Shown: positions 23,608-33,012 of the stretch, piece after piece
Numbering within the stretch: position 1 is the stretch's first letter
Layout of the letters: each line of letters starts with the position of its first letter
NCBI GenBank assembly: GCA_040389445.1
Contig: JAZJZX010000007.1
Span: forward strand, 227,794 to 291,793
Direction of reading: 5' to 3'
Source of the DNA: UBA5189 sp040389445
GTDB taxonomy: Bacteria; Chloroflexota; Limnocylindria; Limnocylindrales; CSP1-4
Length of the DNA: 64,000 nucleotides
Program-made: the position numbers and the translations under genes
Notes under the pieces: model-generated
What the model was told of the DNA's origin: nothing
Database searches by the model: none
Seen by the model: only the letters and a program-made list of their open reading frames with translations

Positions 23608-26277
23608 TCAATCGCCGGCTGGGACGGCTGGCTCGAATGCCATTGCGAAGATCTCGGCAAGCATGTCCTCGACCTCGACCGCCGCCCCGGCGGCCATCAG
23701 CTCCTCGGAGCGTTCGGCGCCCAGCTTCTCGACCGACAGGATCGCCGGGTCGGGCAGGTGGAGCACGGCCACGGGAGCGAGCATGACCCCCTTCTCCCGA
23801 ACGAGCCGGTAGGTCGCGCCCGTGGCGCGCGCACCGAGTTCTGCGTCCCCGTGCACCAGCAGGAGGATGGCCGCCATCCCGAGTCCACGCGCCAACCCCG
23901 AAGCGCTGTCGACGCTGACGAAGAACCTCAGTGCCGCCACGGTTCGTGTCCAGGCGGTCGCCGGATCATCGAGTCGGAAGGCGATGGCGCCGAGGAGGGT
24001 CATGCTGTCGGCAACCTGGAGGTGCGAGTTTCCGCGCTCGAAGGCTTCGTAGTTCTGGAGCTCGAGCTCGAGAGCACGTTCGTAGTCACCGGTCAGGAAC
24101 AACGCGAGGACGAGCGCCTGTCGGGCCCGCGCGACGCCGTCCTCGAGACCCGCCGCGGTGTACAGGTCGAGCGCGATCTGCTCGTGCTCCCGCAGCATCG
24201 CCGCGTCCTTGTTCGCGACGCCGAGAAACCCGATGTCGTAGTGCGCGTCGGCCATGAGAATCGGATCGTCGATCGTCGTTGCGAGGGCGAGGCGCTCCTG
24301 ATAGGCCTCGCCCGCGCCGGCGAAATCATTCATCCAGTACGCCAGGCCGCCCGCGGCCGACAGCGCGGTGATGCGGACCCGAATGTCGCCTTGCGGCACG
24401 TGCCCGAGCAGGGTGGCGAGCAGCCCGCGCCCTTCCCGGAGCCGGCCGCGCTGCTGGAACCAGCGCCAGATCGAGCCCAGGATTCGAAGGCCAATGTCGG
24501 GCTGGTCGTTGGCGATGGACCAGTCGATGGCCGTCCGCATGTTGTGGTCTTCGCGATCCAGTCGGTGAATCGTCTCCTCCCCGGATCCGCCCAGGATCAT
24601 GGGCCCGGCGGATTCGGCGACGGCCGCACAGACAGCAGCGAAGCTTGCCTCGACAGCCGCTCGCTCCCCCAGTCCGTCGAGCCGCTCAAGTGCATATTCC
24701 CGGAGGAGCGGGTGCAGGCTGAACCTCGTCTCGTCGAGGGCTGCCGTGCTCACGGCCGAACCCTGGCCCGAGAGCTCGATCCGCACCAGGCTCTTGTCGG
24801 CGAGCGATTCGAGGCCAACGGCGACGTCGAGCCCGAGGTCCCCATCCGGGTCGGCGACGGCGTATGCCGCCTCGGTCGTGCACCCGCCCGCGAAGACGCC
24901 GAGGCGTGCGAACAGCCGCTGTTCCGTCGGACTGAGCAGGTCGTGGCTCCAGGCGATCGCCCCGCGAAGCGTCCGCTGTCGCTCGGGCATGTCGCGGGCG
25001 CCGCCGCCGAGGTCGAGGCTGCGGCCGAGTCGTTCGAGGATCATGGCCGGGCTCATCACCCGCACGCGCGCGGCGGCAAGCTCGATCGCCAACGGCAGGC
25101 CCCCGAGCCGCTCGGCAATGGCTCGCACGGCCACGAAGGCATCGTCACCGAGCACCAGGTCGGACCGATGGGAGCGGGCCCGATCGACGAACAACCGGAC
25201 ACCGGCGTCCAGATCGAGCGGCGGCACGGGGTAGCCGCGTTCGCCGGCGATCCGGAGCAGCTCCCGGCTGGTGATGACGAGGCGGACGTCCGGAGCCGAC
25301 CGGACGAGCCGCGCCACGATCTCGGCAGCATCGGGCAGCAGCTGCTCGAGGTTGTCGAGGACGAGGAGCGCCGAGCGGTCCCGCAGGAACGCACGGAGCG
25401 CATCAGCCAGGCCGATCTCGGGCGATTCCCTGACGTCGAGCGCAGTCGCGATCGTCGACTCGATCAGGCCGGGCTCCCGGACTGCCGCAAGGTCGATGAA
25501 CCAGGTGCCGTGCGGAAATCGATCCCGAACCTCGCGCGCGAGGCCGAGTGCGAGCCGGGTCTTGCCGCTGCCGCCGGGCCCGGTCAGGGTCACGATCCGG
25601 CTCTCGGCCAGCGCTTCGCGCAACACCGCGACGTCGCCCTCCCGCCCGACGAGCTCCGTCACCTCGCCGGGCAGGTTGGTCGGGGCATCGGTCGTCCGCA
25701 GCGCACGGTCGTCGTCGGCCGCCCCGGGGACGACCAGCCGGAACAGGTGTGCGGGCTCATCGAAGTCCTTGACGGTCCGTGCTCCGGCGTCGATCAGCTC
25801 GACCGGTCCGAGCCCCGGAATCGTCGCGAAGTCGGGCAACGCGGCGACGAGTTGGGCGGACACGACGATCTGGCGACCGTTGCCCGCCGCGGCGATCCGT
25901 GCCGCGTAGTTCACGTCGATGCCGACGTAATCCTCGGACTCCCCGGTCCGGGCCGAGCGTAGCCGGCCCTCGCCGAGATGGAGGCCCATCCGGACCCGGA
26001 TCGTCAAGCCGCCCGCCCAGGCCTCGCCGGCCACCGCATGTTGGGCCTGGGCTGCCGCCCTCAGCGCCGCAACCGGATCGTCGAATGCCGCGAAGAACGC
26101 GTCACCCTCGGTCTTGACGACCGTACCGCCGCAGCCCTCGATCGCCTCGCGGAGCAGGAAGTCGTGGCGGGCGACGATCGAAGCCCACACCGCGGAACCG
26201 ACGGAACGCTCAGATCGCGTCGAGCCTTCGATATCGGTGAACAGGAACACGACCGCGGGACCGACTGGCAGGGCCAT
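23608..26277 (-). CDS. class III nucleotide cyclase - NB-ARC ATPase - TPR regulator
   Basis: 889-aa multidomain signalling protein. Residues 8-180 form a class III adenylate/guanylate cyclase domain with metal Asp15 (FLFTDIEGST), second Asp59 (KTEGDAFFAAF) and the Asn123/Arg127 transition-state pair, so it looks catalytically competent. Residues 205-480 are an AP/NB-ARC ATPase (Walker A GPGGSGKT at 233-240; LLVLDNLEQLL). The C-terminal third (about 520-870) is TPR-like helical repeats. It lacks a LuxR DNA-binding domain. Such proteins are common in Chloroflexota and actinobacteria; the stimulus is unknown. Confidence 0.92.
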   Translation of the reverse strand: MALPVGPAVVFLFTDIEGSTRSERSVGSAVWASIVARHDFLLREAIEGCGGTVVKTEGDAFFAAFDDPVAALRAAAQAQHAVAGEAWAGGLTIRVRMGLHLGEGRLRSARTGESEDYVGIDVNYAARIAAAGNGRQIVVSAQLVAALPDFATIPGLGPVELIDAGARTVKDFDEPAHLFRLVVPGAADDDRALRTTDAPTNLPGEVTELVGREGDVAVLREALAESRIVTLTGPGGSGKTRLALGLAREVRDRFPHGTWFIDLAAVREPGLIESTIATALDVRESPEIGLADALRAFLRDRSALLVLDNLEQLLPDAAEIVARLVRSAPDVRLVITSRELLRIAGERGYPVPPLDLDAGVRLFVDRARSHRSDLVLGDDAFVAVRAIAERLGGLPLAIELAAARVRVMSPAMILERLGRSLDLGGGARDMPERQRTLRGAIAWSHDLLSPTEQRLFARLGVFAGGCTTEAAYAVADPDGDLGLDVAVGLESLADKSLVRIELSGQGSAVSTAALDETRFSLHPLLREYALERLDGLGERAAVEASFAAVCAAVAESAGPMILGGSGEETIHRLDREDHNMRTAIDWSIANDQPDIGLRILGSIWRWFQQRGRLREGRGLLATLLGHVPQGDIRVRITALSAAGGLAYWMNDFAGAGEAYQERLALATTIDDPILMADAHYDIGFLGVANKDAAMLREHEQIALDLYTAAGLEDGVARARQALVLALFLTGDYERALELELQNYEAFERGNSHLQVADSMTLLGAIAFRLDDPATAWTRTVAALRFFVSVDSASGLARGLGMAAILLLVHGDAELGARATGATYRLVREKGVMLAPVAVLHLPDPAILSVEKLGAERSEELMAAGAAVEVEDMLAEIFAMAFEPAVPAGD

Positions 26278-26299
26278 GGGACCGCTCCATCATGGCAGC

Positions 26300-26395
26300 G
26301 CGGCAAGGCTGGCGCCAGCCCGCTTGCCGCGGCCCGGGCGGCGGCGCGGCGCCACGGCGCGGCGCCACGGCGCGGGCGGCGGGGCGGCGCCACGG
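26300..26395. repeat. hairpin plus three GC-rich 12-bp repeats
   Basis: GCGGCAAG (26300-26307) and CTTGCCGC (26323-26330) enclose the self-complementary GGCTGGCGCCAGCC, giving a long hairpin. Three copies of GCGGCGCCACGG follow at 26346, 26359 and 26384. The block lies between the cyclase start and the DinB-like gene end, so it may be the transcript end of the latter, though no T run is seen. Confidence 0.7.
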
Positions 26396-26459
26396 CGCGG
26401 GCACGACCCCGCAACCTGCGTACGACCGATCGGTTCGGCCGGAACGTGGGCCGGAAGAC

Positions 26460-26924
26460 CTAGATGGCGCCGGTGGCGCGGGCGCGACGGATCTGGTCGG
26501 CGTGGTCGTGGACGTGGCCGGCGTAGATCTCGAGCCACAGATCGACCGAGTAGGCGGGGTGTTCGCTGTGCATTCCGACCTTCGCCCAATCCTCGGGGGT
26601 CATGACGCTCATGAGCTCGAGACTGGATGCCCGCACGGCGGCCACCACGGCGAGGGAGGTTTCGATCGGGCGGTCGTAATGGAGACGTTTCGCGAATGTC
26701 GGCTCGTCGTAGCCCTGGATCACCGGCTGGTCATCCGCCACGAGTCGGCGCAGCCGGGTGAAGGCCATGGCCTCGCCGTCGGCGAGGTGGTGGACGATCT
26801 GACGAGCCGTCCACTCCCCGCCCTCCTGCGGTCGGTCGAGCTCCTCGTCCGTGATGCCGGCGAGCGCGTCCGCGAGGTCGCTCATGCCGGTCCGGTAGTG
26901 CTCGATCAGCGATGCTCGGTCCAT
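26460..26924 (-). CDS. DinB-like four-helix protein
   Basis: 154 aa from the ATG at 26924; the upstream extension lacks homology. Putative metal histidines sit in RQIVHHLADGE and near the end in HVHDHADQIRRA, the usual DinB/YfiT arrangement. Family members are metal-dependent small-molecule (often thiol) transferases or stress proteins of unknown role. Monocistronic as far as can be seen. Confidence 0.85.
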   Translation of the reverse strand: MDRASLIEHYRTGMSDLADALAGITDEELDRPQEGGEWTARQIVHHLADGEAMAFTRLRRLVADDQPVIQGYDEPTFAKRLHYDRPIETSLAVVAAVRASSLELMSVMTPEDWAKVGMHSEHPAYSVDLWLEIYAGHVHDHADQIRRARATGAI

Positions 26925-27013
26925 GGCGAGATTGTGCCGCTTCGGACGAAGTGATGCCGGGCCCTCGCCCGGGCCCGGCATCGGTTGTGGCAGGAATGCG
27001 GAGTGAACGGTGG

Positions 27014-27451
27014 TCAGTCGCCGCCGTCGGGGCCGCCGTCGAGGCCGCCGTCGCCGCCACTGTCGCCGCCACTGTCGTGGCTGCCGGAGTCGCCGGAAGT
27101 GTCGGAAGTGTCGGACGATTCGTCCTGGTTGTTCGAGCCGTCGATCTCGTCCGGCCCGTCGTTCGCGTTGTCCGCCTGATCGCCCTGATCATCGGGGCCA
27201 TCCGTTGCGTCGCTATTGTCGCCCTGGTTGTCCCCGTCCTCGGTATCGAGGAGCGATTCGAGGTCCACGACCTCGGTGTCTTCTGCGCCCGCAAACTCGG
27301 ACGCGAGAAGATTGTGGCGGACCGTGTCCGCGGTGCTGATCCTGGCGTGGGCGAGAGCCGGCGACGCCGCAAGCGCCACGATGGCCAGGCTGCCCAGCAC
27401 AATCGACGCGAGCCGCCGCGCCTTCTTTGCTCCGGTCAGATGCCGATTCAT
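27014..27451 (-). CDS. secreted acidic low-complexity protein
   Basis: 145 aa starting MNRHLTGAKKARR: a clear signal peptide with a likely cut after ASPALAHA, then a short folded-looking segment (STADTVRHNLLASEFAGAED) and about 90 residues composed almost only of Asp, Gly, Ser, Asn and Gln. Possible roles are cation binding or cell-surface spacing; no family is known. The open frame continues upstream to 28132, but that part is repeat-derived and lacks a sensible start. Signal peptide and codon use support a gene. Confidence 0.65.
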   Translation of the reverse strand: MNRHLTGAKKARRLASIVLGSLAIVALAASPALAHARISTADTVRHNLLASEFAGAEDTEVVDLESLLDTEDGDNQGDNSDATDGPDDQGDQADNANDGPDEIDGSNNQDESSDTSDTSGDSGSHDSGGDSGGDGGLDGGPDGGD

Positions 27452-27726
27452 TCGTCTGAACTCCGCTTGCGGACCGCAGGCTGCGGCCCTCTGTACGACT
27501 GAGTCCATCATCTGCGTTCTGGTTTCGGCCTCGGGGAGGCTCATTCGGCTGCCGGCAGCGAGTGATTCGGGCCAGTGCGCCGGCGCACCACGACCGGCAG
27601 ATCGCACGCGGCGGAGAGGTTCCGACCGATCGCTCCGGGGCGGCTCCCAGGCTCCACGCGCCGTTCTCACCGTCCCCGCCGGCGCCATCCCCACAGGCGC
27701 CAGACCGGCCGGCGCGCCGACGATGT

Positions 27727-27788
27727 CATCTGATCGCTGGCGGGCGCGGGGACGGTACATCTGATCGCTGGCGGGAGCGGAGACGGTA
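27727..27788. repeat. tandem 31-bp repeat, two copies
   Basis: Two adjacent 31-bp units beginning catctgatcgctggcggg, differing at two or three positions. They lie in a 550-bp gene-free stretch (27452-28001) upstream of the acidic secreted protein. The rest of that stretch holds another tandem repeat and no convincing gene. Confidence 0.85.
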
Positions 27789-27921
27789 CGCTGCAACCAC
27801 CAGTTGCGTGATCCGAACAGACGAACGCGATGGTCCGCCCCACCCTGCAGGAATCGGTCGAACGGGCACACCGCCCACGCTCGCTCGTGCGGATCCGGCA
27901 ACCTGGAGTTGCGACCGGCGG

Positions 27922-27988
27922 CGGCCCGCCCGGGGGGACACGCCGGGCGAGCCGCGGCGGCCCGCCCGGGGGGACACGCCGGGCGAGC
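27922..27988. repeat. tandem 36-bp GC-rich repeat, two copies
   Basis: Units starting at 27922 and 27958 share cggcccgcccggggggacac and the following bases. Both contain complementary cccgccc and gggcg segments and can fold. They sit just after the 3' end of the DinB-like gene at 28002. Confidence 0.8.
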
Positions 27989-28001
27989 GGCGGCGCTCGT
28001 C

Positions 28002-28448
28002 CTAGCCGCGGCCCATCTGACGCAAGTGCTCCTCGTCGTGGTCGAGCGCGATGCGGAGGAGCCCGACGACGTCGAGGATGCCGTAGGTGTCGTGGCGGCC
28101 CTGCTGCGCCCAGCCCTCGGGATCCAGCGCATCGAGGCGGGCGATGGTCAGGGCACGCGCCGCGGCGAAGGCAGCCAGGGCACCGTCGAAGGTGTCATCG
28201 CCCGGCCCTGACCACAGGCCCGGCTCAACCCATGGCCAGTGCGGGAATGTCTCGGTCGTGAGCGCGTCCAGCCGCGGGTGCCAGACCTCGTCCTCGACCG
28301 CGGCAAGGTGAAGGACGTTCTCTCGGGCGGACCACTCGCCCGGCGCAGGCGCGTCGTCCGGCGGGGCCGCCGAGGCTCGTGCCGCGAGGGCGGCTCGCTC
28401 CGGCACGGCCGCCAGGTCGTCCCGGAGGCGCTGCTGGTCCGGAGTCAC
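28002..28448 (-). CDS. DinB-family protein
   Basis: 148 aa, GTG start overlapping the stop of the MTHFR-like gene (GTGA), so it is last in the methyltransferase operon. Four-helix pattern with candidate metal histidines in ENVLHLAAVEDEVWHPRLD and LDHDEEHLRQMGRG. DinB-like proteins often act on small thiols or cofactors; its place in a one-carbon operon could be functional or incidental. Confidence 0.85.
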   Translation of the reverse strand: MTPDQQRLRDDLAAVPERAALAARASAAPPDDAPAPGEWSARENVLHLAAVEDEVWHPRLDALTTETFPHWPWVEPGLWSGPGDDTFDGALAAFAAARALTIARLDALDPEGWAQQGRHDTYGILDVVGLLRIALDHDEEHLRQMGRG

Positions 28449-29344
28449 GCGGCACCGCCTCCGAGCGCAGCGAGGAATTCCGCGCGCCAGACTTCCGTGG
28501 ACTCCACCTGGTTGAAGGTGTAGACATGGAGATCGACGACCGACGCCGCCGGATCGGCGATCACCGGAGCGAGCTTCTCCAGCAGCCCGGTGGGCCGGTA
28601 GATGCCGCCCGATGTCACCAGCTCGCTGACGAACCGCACGTTCTTGGAGAGGAACCGACCGGTGTCCTTGACGCCGATCCGGGCACTGATGGACAGCAGC
28701 TTCGGGATTTCGGCGACGCCGGGGATGCCGATCTTGACCGGAAGGTTGATGCCCTCGGCTCGTCGCGCGGCGATGAAGACGCGAATCGCGACGGCATCGA
28801 AGCACAGCTGCGTCGTCATGTAGGACGCGAATGCCGCCTTGTCCCGCAGCGCCTGGAGCAATGCCGGCTGCGGAATCACCGCGTGGCCCTGTGGATAGCA
28901 CGGGACGCCGATGTCACTCGGCGCATCATCGAGCTCGGCCATCGCCCGAAGGAGCGACAGCCCATCGAGGTACTCGCCGGGGTCCTCGGCGTCACCACCG
29001 ACCACGAACGCCCGGTCGATGTTCGAAGCTTTGAGCCTGGCAAGCACGTCGGCGAGATGCGCGCGATCGTGGATCATCCGCGCCGAGAGGTGCGGGATCG
29101 CGCGAAAACCCTTCGCTTCGAGCGCCGCGGCAAGGTCGAGCGTCGCCTCGATCCCCTTGGCCGGCGAGGCCGTGACCGAGACCGTCGCCCCGGCGGGCAG
29201 GAACGCCGCCTGGTCGTGGACGTTCTTGAGCGGAATCAGCTCGAACGTCGGGGCGCTGAGGACCGAAGTGATCGCCAAGCGGGCGGGGGCATCGAGACCC
29301 GCACCCTGGCCCACGCGCCCGGTGAGGCGCCGAAGGAACGCCAC
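28445..29344 (-). CDS. methylenetetrahydrofolate reductase-like protein
   Basis: 299 aa with the MTHFR barrel pattern: FELIPLKNVHDQAAFLPAG, SVTASPAKGIEATLDLA, the VVGGDAEDPGEYLDGLSLL segment and TTQLCFD. MetF-type enzymes interconvert methyl- and methylene-tetrahydrofolate with flavin. It starts 3 nt after the mttB-like gene, so it likely oxidises methyl-THF produced by the demethylation system to methylene-THF. Divergence from MetF is considerable, so it may be a pathway-specific paralogue. Confidence 0.85.
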   Translation of the reverse strand: MAFLRRLTGRVGQGAGLDAPARLAITSVLSAPTFELIPLKNVHDQAAFLPAGATVSVTASPAKGIEATLDLAAALEAKGFRAIPHLSARMIHDRAHLADVLARLKASNIDRAFVVGGDAEDPGEYLDGLSLLRAMAELDDAPSDIGVPCYPQGHAVIPQPALLQALRDKAAFASYMTTQLCFDAVAIRVFIAARRAEGINLPVKIGIPGVAEIPKLLSISARIGVKDTGRFLSKNVRFVSELVTSGGIYRPTGLLEKLAPVIADPAASVVDLHVYTFNQVESTEVWRAEFLAALGGGAA

Positions 29345-29347
29345 TCG

Positions 29348-30895
29348 CTAGACCTCGGAGTCCGGGAAGGACGCCTTGCGCTTCGTGATGAACTCCTGGA
29401 GCGCTTCATCCACGCCGGGATCGAGCGGCGGTGCCTCGTATTCATTGAGCATCCGCTTCCAGATCGTGTTCGCTCGCTGGGCCGCGTCCAGACCGCCGTC
29501 CTCGAGCCACTGCTCGTACGAGTTGTTGTCCGCAATCGGGCTTCGGTAGAAGGCAGTCTCGAAGTTGGCGAGGGTGTGGCTGTTGCCGAGGAAGTGGAGG
29601 CCCGGCCCGTTCTCCCGGATCGCGTCGAGGGCCTGGCCGTTCTCGGACAGGTCCACGCCGTTCACGAATACCGCGGCCATCCCGCACTGGTCGGCATCGA
29701 GGATGAATTTCTCGTACCCGATCGCAAGGCCGCCCTCCAGCCAGCCGGCCGCGTGGAGCACGAAGTTGACGCCGGCCAGGATCGTCGGCTGGAAGGTGGC
29801 GGCGGACTCGTAGGCGGCCTGCGCATCGGCGACCTTCGAGGCGCACAGGTTGCCGCCCGACCGGAACGGCACGCCGAGGCGGCGGGCCAGCGCGGCCATC
29901 ACGTACAGCACGAGGGCCGGCTCCGGGGTGCCGAACGTCGGCGCGCCAGACTGCATCGAGATGGAGCTCGCGAAGCTGCCCAGGACCACCGGCGCGCCGG
30001 GTCGCGTGAGCTGCACGAACGTCATGCCGGCGAGTGCCTCGGCCAGGGTCTGCGCGGCGGTGCCCGCCACCGTGACCGGGGACATCGCACCGGCGAGAAT
30101 GAATGGCGTGATGAGCGTCGCCTGGTTCGCGCGGGCATACGCGCGTGCGGCCCCGAGCATGGTCGAATCCCAGACGAGCGGGGAATTCGCGTTGATCAGG
30201 CTGATGATCACGGTGTGGTCGTCGAGGTAGTCCGGGCCGAAGCCCGAGAACGCGATCTTCGCCAGCTCGACGGTGTCCTCGGCCCGGGAAGGGTGCGTGA
30301 CCGAGCCCATGAACGGCTTGTCCGAGTATTTGATATGCGAATAGACCATGTCCAGGTGCCGCTTGTTGACCGGCACGTCCACCGGCTCGCAGACCGTGCC
30401 GCCGGAGTGATGGAGGTTCGGGCTCATGTAGGTGAGCTTCACGAAATTCCGGAAGTCCTCGATGGTCCCGTAGCGGCGGCCGTTGTCCAGGTCGCGCACG
30501 AACGGCGACCCGTAGTTCGGAGCCAGCACGGTGTACGGGTCGCCAATCTGGACGGTCCGCTCGGGGTTGCGGGCGTGCTGGGTGAAGATCCGGGGCGCCG
30601 AGGCCTGGACGATGGACCGGCACATGCCGCGCGGGAATCGGACCAGCTCACCGGTGACGTCGGCGCCCGCTTCGCGGAGCAGGCGGAGCGCATCGGGATC
30701 CCCGCGGAACTCGATTCCGACCTCTTCGAGGATCGTGTCGGCGTTGTGCTCGAGGAGCGCAAGACCTTCCTCGGTCAGGACCTCGAAGGGCTTGAGGGCG
30801 CGGGTCAGGAACGGTGCGGCCTCGACGTGCGCGGCCAGGCGCGCCGCCATGCGGCCGGCTCGACCCCCGGTTCGATGGCGCGGACCTTCATGCAT
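29348..30895 (-). CDS. non-pyrrolysine MttB-family methylamine:corrinoid methyltransferase
   Basis: 515-aa TIM-barrel protein of the trimethylamine methyltransferase superfamily. The frame is continuous with no internal amber codon, so it belongs to the pyrrolysine-free group that includes glycine-betaine methyltransferase MtgB and other quaternary-amine demethylases. Conserved stretches include FLTRALKPFEVLTEEGL, HHSGGTVCEPVDVP and LHAAGWLEGGLAIGYEKFILD. It should move a methyl group from a quaternary amine to the corrinoid protein of the same operon. ATG overlaps the activator stop (TGATG); ATG at codon 16 is an alternative. Confidence 0.92.
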   Translation of the reverse strand: MHEGPRHRTGGRAGRMAARLAAHVEAAPFLTRALKPFEVLTEEGLALLEHNADTILEEVGIEFRGDPDALRLLREAGADVTGELVRFPRGMCRSIVQASAPRIFTQHARNPERTVQIGDPYTVLAPNYGSPFVRDLDNGRRYGTIEDFRNFVKLTYMSPNLHHSGGTVCEPVDVPVNKRHLDMVYSHIKYSDKPFMGSVTHPSRAEDTVELAKIAFSGFGPDYLDDHTVIISLINANSPLVWDSTMLGAARAYARANQATLITPFILAGAMSPVTVAGTAAQTLAEALAGMTFVQLTRPGAPVVLGSFASSISMQSGAPTFGTPEPALVLYVMAALARRLGVPFRSGGNLCASKVADAQAAYESAATFQPTILAGVNFVLHAAGWLEGGLAIGYEKFILDADQCGMAAVFVNGVDLSENGQALDAIRENGPGLHFLGNSHTLANFETAFYRSPIADNNSYEQWLEDGGLDAAQRANTIWKRMLNEYEAPPLDPGVDEALQEFITKRKASFPDSEV

Positions 30896-33012
30896 CAGCG
30901 TTCCTCCGTCGCGGCGGCAGGCGCGCGCCGTCGATTGATTCGTCGTCCATGTTGGGAACCGCCCTCCGGGCCGCGCGCCGTGGCTGCCCCGGCCGCCACG
31001 CCTGCTCCGCGCCGCGCGGGCAGCTCGACGGCCGCGGCGAGGAAGGGCATCGGCGCGATTCGATGTGGCAGCGCCATGGCATCCACGAAATGCTCCTGGA
31101 ATCGCGGCTCGACGGCGGTCTCGATCTTCTCCACGGTGCGCACGACCGCCTCGATTTCCCGGCGAGCCTCGCCCGACAGCAGTGCGATCAAGGCCCCCGT
31201 TCCCGCGGCGTTTCCGGCGGGACCGACCCGGTCGAGCGGCGCGTCCGGCACCAGCCCGAGGACGAGCGCGTGGAGTGGATCGATCTGGCTCCCGAAGGCG
31301 CCGGCCAACTCAACGCGGTCCACGGTTTCGACGCCCAGATGATCCATGAGCAGCCGCGCGCCGGCGTACAGCGCGGCTTTCGCGAGCTGGATCGCCCGCA
31401 CGTCGTTCTGCGTGATCGCGAGACGCGGACTGCCGGGAAGGTAGTCGGCCTCGCCCGGCGTTCCGGACGACGGCGATGCCTCGTGGAGCAGGTACGAAAA
31501 GGTCCGTCCATCCGCGATGATCCGCGGGTTCCGCTCGGCCATCGCGCCGTCGATCGTGCCGTCCGCGGTGATGACGCCGGTCAGGAACAGCTCGGCGATG
31601 ACCTCCACGATCCCCGAACCGCAGATCCCCGTGATCCCGGTGCGACGGGTGGACGCGGCGAACCCGATCTCGTCCGACCAGCGGCTGGACCCGATCACGC
31701 GGAACCGCGGCTCGAGCGTTTCCCGGTCGATCCGGACGCGCTCGACCGCGCCCGGCGCGGCCCGCTGGCCGCAGCTGATCTGCGCGCCCTCGAACGCCGG
31801 CCCGGTCGGAGACGAGGCCGCGAGCAGCCGGGCCTTGCTCCCCAGCACGATCTCGGCGTTCGTCCCGACATCCACGAGCAGCGTGATCTCGTCGCGCAGG
31901 TACGGCGTCTGGGACAGGATCGCGGCGGCGGCGTCGGCGCCGACGTGCCCGGCGATGCACGGCAGGAGGTAGGCGCGGGCTCCGGGATGCGCGCTGATCT
32001 CCAGTTCGCGCGCCGTCGTCCGGACGGCACCGTCCGTGGCCAGGGCGAACGGCGCCGACCCGAGCGGGATCGGGTCGATGCCGAGCACGAGGTGATGCAT
32101 GATCGGGTTGCCGACGAGGGTGATCTCGAGGATATCGTCGGCGTCCGCCTCGGCGCGCTCGGCGAGCCCGGCGACCAGCGAGGCCAGCGCGTCGCGAACG
32201 GCGCGGGTCAGTTCCGCCGCTCCGCCCTCGTGCATCATCGCGTAGCTGACGCGGCTCATCAGGTCCTCACCGAACCGGATCTGGGGGTTCATCACGCCAT
32301 CCGAGGCTAGGACGGCGCCGTCGGCGAGATCGGCCAGGTGCCCGGCGATGGTCGTGGAGCCGACGTCGATGGCCACGCCGAGTGCCCGATCGTGGAGCCC
32401 CGGCCAGACCGCGGTGATGGTGGTTCCGTCATGGACCGCCACCGTGACGCGATAGGCGCCCGCCTCGAGCGCCGGCTGCAGCGCACGGATGACCTCGAGG
32501 TCGGCGGTGAGACCGTCGAGGCCCCACTCGGTCTTGAGCGCCGCGAGGACCCGCGCCAGGTCGCCGCCGGGCGTCTCGAGGGTCGGTCGCTCGACCTCGA
32601 CCTCGTACATCCGCACGACCGGATCGATGACGAAGTCGCGGACCGGGACGCCCTTGCGGACCACCTGGCGATGGACCTGGCTCTCGGGCGGTACGTCCAC
32701 CAGCACGTCGCCGTGAATCGCCGCTCGACACCCGAGGCGCCGATCCGCCGCGAGGCCGCGGAGGCGATCGAACTCCGCCTCGTCGGCCCCGGATGGGGAG
32801 AGGTGTGCGCCGGATGAGGTGATCCCGTGCTTCGGAAACTCGCCCTCTCCCGGACGCACCTGGCAGCGGCCGCACAGCCCGCGACCGCCACAGACCGAAT
32901 CGAGATCCACGCCGAGAGATCGCGCGGCGTCGAGGATCGTGGTCCCGTCGGCGACGCGCCCGCGCCGACCCGACGGCGTGAAGATGACCAGCGGTTCGGC
33001 CCCGGAGGTCAC
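30895..33012 (-). CDS. reductive activator of corrinoid proteins (RamA/RACo-like, DUF4445/ASKHA)
   Basis: 705 aa. Residues 8-105 form a plant-type 2Fe-2S ferredoxin domain with Cys41, Cys47, Cys50 and Cys95. The remainder is the DUF4445 ATPase-like fold with AIDVGSTTIAGHL and LVDVGTNAEIVLG loops and GICGSGIVEV. Such proteins use ATP to return inactive Co(II) corrinoid to Co(I). The C-terminal 35 residues are Arg/Ala-rich. Overlaps the preceding methyltransferase by GTGA. Confidence 0.92.
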   Translation of the reverse strand: MTSGAEPLVIFTPSGRRGRVADGTTILDAARSLGVDLDSVCGGRGLCGRCQVRPGEGEFPKHGITSSGAHLSPSGADEAEFDRLRGLAADRRLGCRAAIHGDVLVDVPPESQVHRQVVRKGVPVRDFVIDPVVRMYEVEVERPTLETPGGDLARVLAALKTEWGLDGLTADLEVIRALQPALEAGAYRVTVAVHDGTTITAVWPGLHDRALGVAIDVGSTTIAGHLADLADGAVLASDGVMNPQIRFGEDLMSRVSYAMMHEGGAAELTRAVRDALASLVAGLAERAEADADDILEITLVGNPIMHHLVLGIDPIPLGSAPFALATDGAVRTTARELEISAHPGARAYLLPCIAGHVGADAAAAILSQTPYLRDEITLLVDVGTNAEIVLGSKARLLAASSPTGPAFEGAQISCGQRAAPGAVERVRIDRETLEPRFRVIGSSRWSDEIGFAASTRRTGITGICGSGIVEVIAELFLTGVITADGTIDGAMAERNPRIIADGRTFSYLLHEASPSSGTPGEADYLPGSPRLAITQNDVRAIQLAKAALYAGARLLMDHLGVETVDRVELAGAFGSQIDPLHALVLGLVPDAPLDRVGPAGNAAGTGALIALLSGEARREIEAVVRTVEKIETAVEPRFQEHFVDAMALPHRIAPMPFLAAAVELPARRGAGVAAGAATARGPEGGSQHGRRINRRRAPAAATEER

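Noticed and set aside
27014..28132. A 372-codon minus-strand open frame covering the acidic protein and upstream region
   Set aside because: The upstream 220 codons are Arg/Ala/Pro-rich translations of tandem GC repeats; the signal peptide places the real start at 27451.
29348..30895. Pyrrolysine-containing MttB
   Set aside because: No in-frame TAG interrupts the gene and no pyl genes are in the window.
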